From: Tetragonia tetragonoides
Taxonomy: Eukaryota; Streptophyta; Magnoliopsida; Caryophyllales; Aizoaceae
Direction of reading: 5' to 3'
Assembly (NCBI GenBank): GCA_038025085.1
Contig: CM076147.1
Location: 26,637,001 to 26,701,000 of the forward strand
Length of the DNA stretch: 64,000 nucleotides
Part shown: piece after piece, positions 1 through 11,013 of the stretch
Layout of the letters: every line of letters begins with the position of its first letter
How positions within the stretch are numbered: the first letter of the stretch is position 1
The notes under the pieces: model-generated
The model's database searches: none
The model's input: only the letters and a program-made list of their open reading frames with translations
Told to the model about the DNA's origin: nothing
Program-made: the position numbers and the translations under genes

Positions 1-1640
1 GCCAAAGATTTAGTTGGATTTTGAGTGAGACAAGGTGTTAATGATAATAGAATATTCTTGAGATCAGAACTTGGTTTGAATAAGAATGGATCATATATAT
101 GCCTCGCTCACTTTTTTTGAGTAAGTTTAATGCTGCCTATGCCTAATGTATTGTATTTTGCTGCTGGTAAACTAATGTTTAGTTTTTGGAGACTAAACGA
201 CTCTGATATGATCACAACTTACATGAACTTGGTCTCAATTCAATCAAACAAGTACAATTTTTGAACAAGTCCCATATAACCCCAAATTTTTGCATTTACA
301 GAGTCATTTAATGCAAATGCAGAGCATGCCAGCCTGTATTCACTGCATTTGCTGGGGCATACACTCTTTGTGATTTGAGAAACTTGGCAACCTTATGGTT
401 CAATTTAATGTTTGGGATATGGATCTGTTTTGTTTGGTAGTCAGGTTACTTGTTGTGGTTTCTGTAGAAGAATATAGTTCATTTGTGAAGGCAGAATTTC
501 ATGTTAAATTAGACATGTTGCTACTTGTGCTATCTGTAGATTTAACACCATACTACTAATGTTCAATATTATTTTGATTTGTAGATCGACATTTTTAGGG
601 TTCTTCGATTTTATTGTTTTTTTTATTTTGTTGTGATTTTAACTTTTATCGTTCTTTGTCCTCCGATGGCGAGTTCTTCTTTTTTTTTGTATGATTTGTT
701 AATTTTGTTAACTGGGTAGGGTTTGTGGATGTGAATTTCAGGTATTTAAGGGTTTGATTTCGTGGAGCTTCTAGGGTATTTTGAGGAAATTCGTGAAATT
801 GGCTTGGTTTGTGTGCTACATTTTGCGTGAAGTTCATTTTCCACGACAGAGAATTCAAATGTAGTAGTATCTAGTCTTTTCAGGTTCGTCCTTTCTTCTC
901 TTTAAATCTGGTATTGTTTAATTCATTTTGGTGGGTTCTGTTTTGGGCGTTAAATTTCTTCTAATCACTGGTTGAATGAAAATTTTCTATCTAACAACCC
1001 TGGTGCTTAAGAATGGAAATTTTGATCTGGGTATTGGTCGGAGTTGAGTAGTTTTTGCTATGTATGAACTTCAAAATTAGGGTTTCGAATTTGGGTTCTG
1101 GTTTGTTAAGATGCAGTTACTTGTTTAATTTGCTTTTGGTGTTTTTGTTGTTCTGTGTTTCAAGATCGTGTTCGATTTTTGTTTCTTTGTATGATGTTTA
1201 TTTACTTTTTCTCCGTGGATGTGAGATGAAAAAGATTGCTGCAGCTGCTTGCTGTAATTGCTGCTGCTGCTGCTTGCAGTTTGCTGTAATTAATTGCTGT
1301 TGTGTTTTGCTGTATTTTCTTCTGCTGTTTTTTGTATAATGCGGGGACTGTTTGCTGTAGCTGGTTTTGTTGTTTCTATAACTTTGTTGCTGTTGTTTGC
1401 TGTTAAATGTTGTTCCTGTTTGTTAATGCTTCTTGCTGGTTGTTGATGGTGTTGTGTCTGCTTGTTGCTGATTATACTGCTGGCTGCTACTGCAGTTGCT
1501 GCTGCTGGCTTGATTGCAGCAGTTTTGTTGGTTTTTGATTGTCATTGGGCTTGATTGCAGCAGTTTTGATTGGCCAACATTTTCTAATTTAATGAAATTA
1601 TATAAGGCTATGCTTTGGTACCTTTTATGTATTTAAGTGA
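1..1640. other. gene-free T-rich DNA
   Basis: No open frame with recognisable protein similarity on either strand. The stretch is T-rich with long T runs and resembles plant intron or 5'-leader sequence. From about 1230 to 1570 it has an irregular run of TGC/TGT triplets that opens a spurious Cys/Leu-rich frame. It may belong to a gene whose exons lie outside the window; nothing here proves that. Confidence 0.5.
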
Positions 1641-1648
1641 GATTTTGA

Positions 1649-1720
1649 AGCCTACTAGCTCAGATGGTAGAGCAATTGTGCTATTGCACAAAAGACGTGG
1701 GTTTGAATCCCACGTAGGCT
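1649..1720 (+). tRNA. tRNA-like gene, probable pseudogene or SINE head
   Basis: A 72-nt segment folds as a tRNA. It has a perfect 7-bp acceptor stem (1649-1655 with 1714-1720), a perfect D stem (GCTC 1658-1661 with GAGC 1670-1673), and a perfect 5-bp T stem closing TTTGAAT (1702-1708). Box A and box B promoter elements are recognisable, and a T7 run at 1747-1753 could end Pol III transcription. The anticodon arm is abnormal: the TTGTG/CACAA stem closes a 6-nt loop (CTATTG) instead of 7, so no anticodon can be assigned. That points to a damaged tRNA gene or the tRNA-derived head of a retroposon. Confidence 0.5.
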
Positions 1721-1770
1721 GATTTAATGGGGATTTAATTATTTAATTTTTTTGCTAAAAAAAAAGGAAG

Positions 1771-2072
1771 AGAATGTGCGATGGTTCATGTCAACAACCG
1801 TCACCCATATCAAAGAATGTGTGACGGTTCATTTAAAACAACCGCCACACAAAGTAGGAATGTGCGACGCCTGTTCACTTCAACAGCCACACATACTTGA
1901 AGAATGTGTGGCGGTTCTTGATCATAACCGTCGCACATTCTTTTTCTGTGGCGGTCGATGAACCGCCACACTTTCTCCGAGACAATGTGTGACCCCCCCC
2001 GGTTTGTGGCGGTCGATAACCGTCGCATATTAGTGTTTTGAACCGCCACACATGATCATTTCTGCACTAGTG
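1771..2072. mobile_element. CACTA (EnSpm) transposon terminus
   Basis: The segment ends at 2072 in TTTCTGCACTAGTG, the mirror of the CACTAGTGCAGAAA terminal inverted repeat found in plant CACTA elements. Immediately inside lie about eight direct and inverted copies of a short unit built on TGTGNGACGGTT / AACCGCCACA, the subterminal repeat arrangement typical of this superfamily. No second terminus and no transposase were found, so this is one end only. It abuts the truncated Sirevirus that starts right after it, suggesting the CACTA element or a deletion at its end removed the Sirevirus 5' part. Confidence 0.7.
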
Positions 2073-2121
2073 AGCTCAACCGTCTCCACCTTCTTCACCT
2101 GAGTCTCCCACCGATCCTTTG

Positions 2122-3908
2122 ATGGGGGAAGGCACCACTCAGGAGAAGGCAAGGGCCTCCGTCTCTTTCGCCAAGAAGAAAGCCAAGAAAAGCGTCTCAA
2201 AAGGTGCTAGCGTCTCTGAGCTAGCTGCAGAAGTTGACGATCTTCTGGATGAAGGAGCAGCAATTGGGGCAAAGTATGTGAAGGAGAAGGGTGAGAACGG
2301 AAAGAAAAAGAAGAGGGTGCTGGGAAATCAAAAGGAGAGTCTGAGGGAGAGAAAAAGGAGAGCGAGGGAGGAGAGAAGCCTGAAACAGAGAGCTTTACTG
2401 CTCAGGGGGATTAGGAGTCAGCTTAGGAACCATCTGTTCCCACAGCTGGCCCCAAGAAACCCAAGAAGACCACTGCTGGGTTTTCCAAGAAACAGGGTTC
2501 TCATCTCAAGGAACCTGTCACAGAACCTGTTCCCACACCACCTCCGTCCAAGAAAAGAAAGACCGTTTCTGAACGGGTCTTGGACGCACCTACTGAGACT
2601 CCTCCACCTGAAGCAGCTGAGGCTTCTTCCCGTCCTGCCAAGAGGAAGAAGGCCTTAGTCTCCATGCCCTCTGGCAACACTGGAAAGAAAAGAAAGATGA
2701 GCCAGGAAGAAATCGATGCAAGGACTGCTCAAATCCTTTCCAGACGAAGCATGCCAGGTAAAGTTTGGTGTTTGGATTGGATGAGGGATAATGGGGCTGG
2801 GGATTTTGTTACTAATGTCATGTCTCAGGGGTGGGATACTTTTATGACCACTAGGACTACCTTCCACTATGCTGAATTTAAACAGTTTTACTTAAACTGC
2901 ACTGTGAGGAAGGGGGTAGTCAGGAGTGAGGTGTCTGGGGTTCCCGTAAAATTCAACGCTTCGGATTTAGGGAAAATCTTGGGAATCCCATGTGAAGGTT
3001 TTGCTGAGTGGGTTAGGGGTGGTGTCTGGCCTGAGTATGATGGAGTTGACCCCCTAGCCATTGTGAGAAAATACTCCAGAAATATGGAGGAGGATGAGGC
3101 TAAGAGAGTCAAGGCTGTAGATCTTGTTCCTATACACAAGCTCTACTTTGCACTTGTGTTCAGGACCCTGGTCCCTAGGGAAGAAGCTCGAGAATAATGC
3201 TCAGCCTATGACATGAGCATTATGGACTTGGTTGAACGGAGAGATAGGGTGAATCTTCCTGCCCTTATGATTCACCACATCGCCTATGTCCTCAGTGCCA
3301 AGAAAATCACCCACTCTCTACCTTATGGGTATGCTCTCACCTTGGTCTTCAAACATTTTGGGGTGCCTCTTTCTGATGGGGCATCACCTACAACTGTGAA
3401 TGAGGTGGGAAAGCAGTATTTGAAGCAAATTGGCTTCAGGTTTGATGGGGATCCAGAGTAAGAAGAGGATGAGGAGGAAGTTGCATCTGAGGGGGAATAG
3501 GGCCCATAGGTTGTTTCTATGGAAGGAGCCAGCATCAGCAGAGCTGCAATGTTTACTACGCTGCAACTGGTTGAGGCCAAGCTCAATACTGTGACCTCCA
3601 AGCAAGCTGACTTGGCTCAAAGGGTTGTTGATCTTACTGATGCAATGACCAAGGCTGATCAGGCTCATCAGAGGAGGCATGATGAGCTTGTCAGGATGCT
3701 GAAGGATGGGTTTGAAGTTGAGACTGTTTCCAATGCTAATGACAACTCCAACCCATCAGACCTCCTCCCTCTGTCTAAGCTGTTGTCTTTTCTTTTCTTT
3801 TCTTTTCTTTTCTTTCTTTTCTCTCTAGGTGTTGTTTATGCTATAACAATGCCTTCTTTTGTGACTGTGCTATATAAAATTTGGTCCCTTTTGGTTTATA
3901 TGATTTGA
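2122..3908 (+). pseudogene. decayed env-like ORF of Sirevirus A
   Basis: This corresponds to the third ORF that many Sireviruses carry after pol. An opening Lys/Ala/Ser-rich segment (from ATG 2122) runs into a frameshift near 2320-2440. The main part, in one frame from about 2580, holds a domain with KVWCLDWM, DLGKILGIPCEG, PIHKLYFALV and SLPYGYAL. The equivalent ORF of Sirevirus B at 57786-58664 has matching blocks. In-frame stops sit at 3195-3197 and 3459-3461, and more follow just before 3519, so it is broken. The last part (3519-3740) is Ala/Leu/Lys-rich and may form a coiled coil. It ends in a T/C-rich microsatellite (about 3786-3822). 'Env-like' is the usual family label; no signal peptide or transmembrane segment is obvious, and the function is unknown. 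Confidence 0.65.
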
Positions 3909-4504
3909 CTATTTTTTGGATGGCCTATATCAATAGATTTTTAAGTTTGAGCTACTAATTCTTGCATTTGTTTGCATACACTTAAACCCTGGAGGTGATG
4001 GTTGTGACATACTTACTACGTTTGGGCTTAACTTTTCACTATTTTGCATGTTTAACAAATGTTCATGACACTTTTTGATGATGTCAAAAGGGGGAAGAGT
4101 GGTGTGCTTATGATTAGGTTTGATATGATCATGTTTAGATTTAGTCTAGTTTAATTCTCGTACCTTATCAACCTATTCACTATGGATGGGTAGCACACAA
4201 ATTTCTGATTTCTGCTCTAATGGTTTCTGGTTTGAAATTGTGTTTCCTTTGCATACTCGGATTCTCTGAAGTCTTGTAAGTTGCAACTCTGATTGCAAAG
4301 TTTCTCTCTGCAAAAGTCTCAACGTGGTGGATGATAATGTTAAGCTAAAGTTCTTGAGTGTGAAGCTGTGAACCCTGTTCCTACTTACCCGTGGTTCTTC
4401 TGGTTGGTTCACGGCAATGGTAAGTCAAGGTAAGCGCTTAAGTTAGTTTTGTACTCAATTTAATCGGTATCTAGCTCAGATAAACACACTAGTTTGTCAT
4501 CATC

Positions 4505-4518
4505 AAAAAGGGGGAATT
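4505..4518 (+). promoter_or_regulatory. polypurine tract of Sirevirus A
   Basis: AAAAAGGGGGAA followed by TT and then the TG that opens the 3' LTR at 4519. The same tract in the same position precedes the 3' LTR of Sirevirus B. A second PPT-like motif lies about 400 bp upstream; repeated PPT-like motifs in the 3' UTR are a known Sirevirus trait. In the life cycle this tract primes plus-strand DNA synthesis. Confidence 0.8.
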
Positions 4519-5084
4519 TGTTGGGTTCCTGGTTTTGATGATAACAAACAAAGTGTCCTTATCTATGTGTGAACTAACTATGATGGAAGGTTGACTTAAG
4601 GATACAAGAAGATACAATGCTCAAAGTAGGGCTGGCAAACAGATCAGGTCGGGTCGGGTTCGGGTTGAACCCCACTGACCTGATTACTAAACAGGTCAGA
4701 AAACTCGACCCTAACCTGATCTGATTAATAAACAGGTCAAAAAATCTGACCCTAACCTGATCCGTTACAGATCAGGTCGACCTGAAAACGACCTGCGTAA
4801 CCTGATTTATTTTGCACACTTGTAAAATGATTCATAAAAATGCTTGTTGGCACTTTGGCAGCACCTCGCCACCTCCTCAAGACCTCAAGTGCTCAAAGCA
4901 CCTCAAACTCTCAAGTCTCAAGGCATGCTGACAGTGACACTGTCATGACCAAAAAAATCCAAGTTTACAAATTACAAGCACTTTGGCAGCACCTAGCCAG
5001 CTAGCCTGACAGTCATGACAGAGTTACAAGTTTACAAATTACAAGAACCAAAAAATCCAAGTTTTCAGAACTTTAAAGTTTAAA

Positions 5085-7426
5085 TCAATGGAACATTGTC
5101 GATTCGGTTGCACTTTCCGGAGTTTCGGCTGCGAAGCCCGATTCCGGCGGACTCTCAACTGGGTTCTCTTTCTCTTCATCGCTCACCTTTAATTTCATTA
5201 TGGATCCACAAAGCTCCTCCAATTGTGGTTCAATCAAAGCTACAAAAAAATATAATTAATACGATTATCAAAGAAAACTTAAAAAAAGACAGAATTTTTC
5301 TTTACAAAATGAGATTACACAGATTATTAAAAATAGAAAATTAGACAATTTAATACCTTGTCCAAAAGCCCAATCTCTTAGACAAATCACGGCTTCCACG
5401 GTACGTGGCTTCAACGAACTCCGATAAGGATCAAGTACCCGACCACCGGTACTGAATGCAGATTCGGATGCCACTGTAGATATAGGAATAGCTAAAATAT
5501 CCCTTGCCATCTTTGAAAGAGTAGGATAACGAACTTCATTTGTCCTCCAATAGAGAAGAATGTCCAATTTAGTTGTGCGAGGCATAAGAGGCTCTTCCTT
5601 ATACAACTCATAATCAGATTTCATTGTCCCACTACTTTTCCCAAATTGAGAATAGCTATCAAAGTCCTAAAGACATTTAGACAATAGAGGAAACAATAAA
5701 ATTGATAAGTGCAAATAACATATGTGAAAGAATATTGTAAAAGAACAAAACATAAAAAATTTAGATAATTTACCGTCATAAATGATTCGGAAGCAACATC
5801 AAATATGCCTTCACCTTGCTGATTTGCAGCCATTGCAGGAAACTCAAATGGAGATGAATCAGAATCACCCTTGTAAGCTTTATATAAAGCTTCAAATTTG
5901 CCCTCAAATTCAAGCCACTCATTCTCATAATTATTTACCCCATAAATCTTCTTAAAACCCCACTCCACAAATTGATGCTTAAAACGAGGATCCAAGATTA
6001 CCGCAACCGCCATTATGATACTAAAATCATCCCAATACTTTTCAAACTTTTCAAACATCTTAGTAGCCATATTAAACATAAACTTGTCCCGACTGAGCAA
6101 CTCCTCTTTCAACAACAATCTAACCCTCAAGACGTAAGGAAAGTAAAGATTGGCAGTAGTGTATTGATTTCCAGAAAATGCAACGGTCACTTCATAGAAA
6201 ACTTTCAAAAACTTAGCAAGTTTCTCAATTTTCAACCACTCCTCATTTGTTGGACAATGAGCATAATTCTTATCAGTTAATTGAAAATGAAGAAATGCCT
6301 TTTTGTAATACAACACACTCTCAAGCATTATGTAAGTGGAGTTCCACCTAGTGGGCACATCTTGCCTAAGTCCCTTCACATAATCAAGCTTAACATATTT
6401 TACACATTCCAAAAACTTTTGCTTTCTAGATTGGGAACCCTTACAATATTTGACACTCTCTCTAGCTTTCACAACAGCCTCATCAATAACTTTCAAACCA
6501 TCTTGCACAATTAAATTTAGGATATGTGCACAACATCTCACATGAAAAAACTCACCATCACACACCAAATCAAGCTCATTCTTAAGCAAACCAGCAAAGA
6601 CATCATTGGCAGAAGCATTATCTAAAGTCATAGACATCACTTTGTTTTGAATACCCCAACTTCTCAACAATGTATGCACTTCTTCACATAAAGCAATACC
6701 CGAATGGGGAGGAGGCAAAAAACAGAAATTCAAAATTCTCTTTTGCAAAGTCCATGCTTTGTCAATATAATGGGCAGTCAAAGCAATGTATCCATCAGTG
6801 GTTATAGATGTCCAACAATCAGAAGTGAGTGCTATTCTACCGGGAACTAAGCTCAACTCATCCATTAATTTCCCTTTCTCGTTCTTATACATCTTAAGAA
6901 TATCAGCCTTCAAAGTGTTTCTTGAAACAAATTTTAAATCAGGAGTCAAATAATTGAAACACCTCCTAATTCCCTCATACTCAACAAATTGAAATGGAAG
7001 ATCATGGTCAACAACAGCAACAACCAACATTTCACGAAATACATTAGGGTTGAAATTAAGAAACCTAGTAGACAAAGAACCACTAGTACCAGATTCTAAA
7101 ATCATTTGCCCTACATCCCTGGTAAACCTCTTTTTGCAAGTCTTAAGATGCCTAATCAGATTTCCAGTACCCATTTTACTATCCGCATTATACACTTTAC
7201 CACATTTTTTGCATTTGCAAGTTAATTTTCCATCCATATCAGGTTTAAGAATCTCATAATTAACCCAAACACCAGAACTAAGCCTCCTAGAACGTTTGAA
7301 ATTCTTACCCAAAAATGTCTTCGTGTTTGTTGTTTTGCTTTTAACGCTCCCACTAGCAGCTTTAGGCGTCGAGTCTAAAGCCTCATCAGAATTCAGATCT
7401 TCAATATCATGAGCAAAACCCTCCAT
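5085..7426 (-). CDS. hAT transposase (RICESLEEPER-like), three exons
   Basis: Proposed exons on the minus strand are 7426-5774, 5666-5357 and 5239-5085, with introns of 107 and 117 bp having GT-AG borders. The joined frame is open for 705 residues. A BED zinc finger lies at residues 70-97 (C72, C75, H93, C97). The first catalytic Asp is in LTSDCWTS (D203). A CAHILNLIV block and VPTRWNSTY follow in the RNase H-like core. Exon 2 carries the C-terminal dimerisation region (LLYWRTNEVRYPTL) with the conserved SESAFSTGGR and the catalytic-type Glu. Exon 3 adds an acidic tail. The length is normal for plant hAT transposases, and no stop or frameshift was seen. It would excise and reinsert the element in the nucleus. 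The ATG at 7426 is the first in frame. The splice sites are inferred from sequence only. Confidence 0.88.
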
Positions 7427-7460
7427 CTACATAAAATCAAAAATCAAAAACTAGACACAA

Positions 7461-7826
7461 ACTTACAGCAACACTGAACACCAACAAGACACAAACAGAC
7501 CACCATCCACCGAAAACAGACTCCACAGTCAAAGCAATTTATGTATATGTACTCAGAATCTATCATAATTTTCTATACAACAATTTGTATACAATTCATT
7601 TTTCAATAAAACTCATGAAAACAGAACCACAAATACTAAGAAAAATCTACCCATTCGACTGAATTAAAAGTTTAAAACTTAAACATGAATAAACCATTAA
7701 TCTAAGTAACAACCAACTTACAGCAACACTGAACACCAACAAGACACAAACAGACCACCATCCACCGAAAACAAACTCCACAGTCAAAGCAATTTATGTA
7801 TATGTACTCAGAATCTATCATAATTT
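7461..7826. repeat. 111-bp direct repeat inside the hAT element
   Basis: The block at 7461-7571 recurs at 7716-7826 with one substitution seen. A second pair (7653-7705 and 8043-8095) and several copies of GAAGTGAGAAAAAGAGAAA nearby show that the transposase 5' region expanded by duplication. Confidence 0.85.
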
Positions 7827-8199
7827 AAATTAAACGAATTAAAAATATAATCAGAAGACATAGATGAAGTGAGAAAAAGAGAAAACTAACCGTCTTGTTT
7901 GGAATTTGTGAGGTATAACTTGATTAAATCTGTAAAAAAAAAAAAAGATAGAAAACATAAATGAAGTGAGAAAAAGAGAAAAAGAGATGAAGAGATGAGA
8001 GATTCGAAAGTTAGGGTGAGAAAAAGAGAAAAAGAGATGAAGATTCGACTGAATTAAAAGTTTAAAACTTAAACATGAATAAACCATTAATCTAAACAAA
8101 ACCACTATAAGAATATACTTTAACTTACTTGAATACAAGGTACTCCAATTCCAACCCAACAGCAAAGATATAAGGTGCACAACTTGAAAACAAAGAATG

Positions 8200-8500
8200 A
8201 GAGAAGTCGAGACAGTGAGATCGAGAGATCGAGAGAGTGAGATCGAGAGATCGAGAGAGTGAGATCGAGAGAATGAGATCGAGAGAGTGAGATCGAGAGA
8301 TCGAGAGATCTCGAGAGTGAGAGAGTGAGACTGAGAGTGAGAGAGAGTGAAACAGAGTGAGTGAGGAAGAGCTTGAAGATGAGAAAGATAGAGAATGAGA
8401 GAGACAGTGAGATCGAGAGATGGAGAGAGGAAGAGGCGAAGAGCCGAAGAAGGATCCAGAATATGAGAGAATGAGAGAGAGTGAGGAAGAGAGAGAAATA
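8200..8500. repeat. GAGA-rich block upstream of hAT transposase
   Basis: An irregular array of GAGAGTGAGATCGAGA-type units. It opens Ser/Leu/Arg-rich frames that are not genes. It lies between the right terminus and the transposase start, where the promoter is expected. Confidence 0.7.
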
Positions 8501-10282
8501 AAATGACGGCAAAATAAATTGAGGGGTAGGGTTTTTTTTTCCCTCCTTTATCTCTATTTTGGGCTTGGGCTTGGGCTAAGTTTTGGGTCAGTTTTTTTTT
8601 TTTTCCATTTCACTTGTGGGCTAAGCTTTTATCTCTAACTTAGATGGGTTAAACGGATCAGGTCGACCCGAACCCGATAAAAATCAGGTCGACCTGATCT
8701 GTGACCTGACCCATTTAATATTTTCGGGTTGAGCAGGTAATTTTCAGGTTGAGCAGGTTGAAATTTTCAACCTTAACCTAACCCATTTAAGTTTTCGGGT
8801 CAATCAGGTCGACCCATTTAATGTTTCGGGTCGAAAATCCCAACCCTAACCCGCTTTTTTCGGGTTAGGTTCGGGTCGGGTTATCGGGTCGGGTCAGTTT
8901 TTGCCAGCCCTAGCTCAAAGTATGATTGCTCATGAAGATGCTTGGATCCTAACAAGACATAAAGAAAATGTAATGTAGTTAAGTGCATTTGTCATTAGTC
9001 TTTATGTACTATGCTTGACTAGTTAGCAAGAGTCTAAATTGATCATGACATGGGAACAAGGTTGTAGGACTGAGTGCATGTGTCTATGAGTACAGGGGAG
9101 CATTCTTGTGAACCCTGTTCTCTATGACTAGCACTGCAGCTTGAAGGAACCAAGGGGGAACAACGAGTTGGACCCTGTTCTTTCTAAGCTGTGTATCTGG
9201 ACAAGTTTGCATAATATCGTATTTATTATTTCTACGAATATTTCGTGTATTATCTTTTTAGATATTCACACAAATATTTTTCTGAAGAAATATATTTTAT
9301 TTTGGAAAAATGAATATTGCAAAATCGTGTTTTAAACAGAAAAAAGTATTTTATCTTGAAAAGATATTATCTTGGAAAAAGTATTTTACTTAATGGTCAA
9401 GTTTATTGTTTAAGGTAAGTGAATTATCTTTTGGAATATTTCTAATTATCTTTTAGAGAGTATATTCTGATAAATCACTTGCTAGCTGGTCAAGATTTTC
9501 TGTTAAGGTATTTGGACGTTTTTATAGTATTGGACGAGTTAAGGAAAGATCTTTGATCTTTACTTAAACTATATCCTATCTTTTGAAAGATCTTTTTTTT
9601 TTATATTCTGAAGAGATTTAACCTAATTGGACTGAGCTTTTACGCCTGCCTATGTAAGGCGCCTGATAGGCTTAGTTGTAGGGTTAAGCTTTGTGTGCAT
9701 TATTGAGATCAGAATCATTTGTGCAAAGCGTTCATTCGTCCAAACCAGATACGTCCAGTACATACAAGAACAACCTTGAACCCCGTTCCCTGTCCTGATC
9801 AGTTTGAGTCCTTGCTTAGATTGGTCATTGCATAATAGGTTTTCTGTGGTCTTATTTTGCTTAGTATTGAAGCGTGTAATAGGACAAACAATCTGGTTAT
9901 TTGTAATTGCTCTAGCTTAGTGACAAGCGTAGAGTTTCTCTCAGGTCAGTGTGTGACTTGGAGAGATAGGCAACGCATCAGTGACAGTGTGTGGTGGTGT
10001 TAGGGTACTGTGTTGTATCCTTTGTTTTTGGCTCTAGTTATAAGAGAAATAGTGTGACAAAATCTCAAGTAACTGGGTCGTAGTTTTTACTCATCCTATT
10101 GAGCCTAGGAGGTTTTCCACGTGAAAAAAGCCTCGTGTTATTTACTTTCAGTCTTTACATTCTGGTTCAGTTCACTTCGTAGGAACAGCATCCATAACGT
10201 TGTTCCCTACCCTGTTCTCAAGTTGCAAAACGCGAGAATTTGGAGTCACTCTATTCACCCCCCTCTAAAGTAACTTAGGCAC

Positions 10283-10789
10283 TCTTCAAAGCATCTTATT
10301 ATTTGAAATGCTTATTTATGTGTAAGATGATTATGATATAATATTCATTTCAATTAAGCATATACTTGTCAAAAAAAAAAAAAAAGCTAATTAACTATAT
10401 TAAATATTATTGATATAGGTCATATAGCCATACCGACAACGTACCTAAAGCTAAATAAAGTTACAAAAAGACCGTCTGATAGAAATATTTGTGTTCTGCT
10501 AACCCTCAAAAAATTATTCCCTTAAATAACTGCCTTTTGCCGTATGAAAATTTTTATTCCTTATACTATTCCTAGTTATCCAAAAGAAGAACCAGGGAAA
10601 AACAGGTAAGATAGGAAGTTGACGAAACAGGAAAGAGTTGCATAACACCTGAAGCAATATCTGTAATGCCACGAATTAAAGTCCTTTTTTAGTTTATTTT
10701 GTATATATTTTTTTAATTAATTAAGTAATCTATATCTTTTGAGAACCAATTTATTAACTTAACCCATATTCTACGCTTTATTATAGTAC
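10283..10789. other. AT-rich intergenic stretch before the MIZ1-like gene
   Basis: No coding signal seen. A run of about 15 A residues lies near 10371-10385. The sequence is the presumed distal promoter of the gene at 11013. Confidence 0.4.
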
Positions 10790-10796
10790 TATATAA
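10790..10796 (+). promoter_or_regulatory. TATA box of the MIZ1-like gene
   Basis: TATATAA at 10790-10796, followed by G, in the right orientation and about 215 bp upstream of the ATG at 11013. This would leave a leader of roughly 185-190 nt. Confidence 0.5.
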
Positions 10797-10980
10797 GCTG
10801 AAAAGCAAGTAAATTGAGTTGTACATTAGCTCGCTCATAACAAAACAGTAAGATAATTTAGTTCGCATCTCCGGTAATTTAGCCAAGCCATAAATGACAA
10901 CTTAACTATGTTCCTAATCCCCCTAAAACCCCTATCTTTGTGCTCTAACTTGCAATAATTTTCAATCCATAATCAAAATC

Positions 10981-11013
10981 ATGACAATCTCAAAAAGAAA
11001 ACTCATTCCTTAA
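10981..11013 (+). other. upstream ORF of 10 codons overlapping the MIZ1-like start
   Basis: An ATG at 10981 opens a ten-residue frame whose TAA stop (11011-11013) shares its last base with the ATG of the main frame, giving TAATG. In plant mRNAs such an overlapping stop/start could reduce or couple initiation at the main ATG. Whether this lies in the transcript depends on the transcription start, but the TATA box position says it should. Confidence 0.5.

Larger units (their letters stand above)
4627..8912 (-). mobile_element. complete hAT transposon with 8-bp target duplication
   Basis: The element is bounded by terminal inverted repeats (left TAGGGCTGGCAAA, right TTTGCCAGCCCTA). It is flanked by a perfect 8-bp target-site duplication, GCTCAAAG, at 4619-4626 and 8913-8920. 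Both subterminal regions (4640-4800 and 8650-8900) are packed with GGTCGGGT and AGGTCGACCTG motifs in inverted orientation, typical of plant hAT ends. The minus strand encodes a three-exon transposase (7426 to 5085). The roughly 1.2 kb upstream of its start contains a 111-bp direct repeat and a GAGA-rich block. With ends, duplication and an open spliced transposase frame all present, it looks autonomous or recently so. Confidence 0.9.
2073..10282 (+). mobile_element. Sirevirus-type Ty1-copia element A, 3' part only
   Basis: What remains is the 3' end of a Sirevirus: an env-like ORF (2122-3908), a 3' untranslated region with a PPT-like motif (AAAAGGGGGAAG, about 4085), the polypurine tract at 4505-4516, and a 3' LTR starting TGTTGGG at 4519. 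The LTR is interrupted by a hAT transposon at 4627-8912. Gag-pol and the 5' LTR are missing upstream of 2073, where a CACTA terminus lies. The 3' end near 10282 is uncertain because no second LTR is available for comparison and no target duplication can be checked. Confidence 0.7.
4519..10282 (+). repeat. 3' LTR of Sirevirus A, split by hAT element
   Basis: The LTR starts TGTTGGGTTCCTGG at 4519, runs to 4626, and resumes after the hAT element at 8921. Without the insertion it would be about 1.47 kb. Its inner part (10080-10260) has the Sirevirus-type 3' features also seen in LTR B: TTTCCACGTGAAAA and a run of TCACCCCCCTCT close to the end. The right boundary (near AGGCA at 10278-10282) is a guess. 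Confidence 0.6.

Noticed and set aside
1055..1339. 94-residue Cys/Leu/Phe-rich frame
   Set aside because: Comes from a TGC/TTG-rich low-complexity stretch; no homology recognised and no intron or promoter support.
8120..8512. Ser/Leu-rich 130-residue minus-strand frame
   Set aside because: Reads through the GAGA array inside the hAT element; periodic low complexity.
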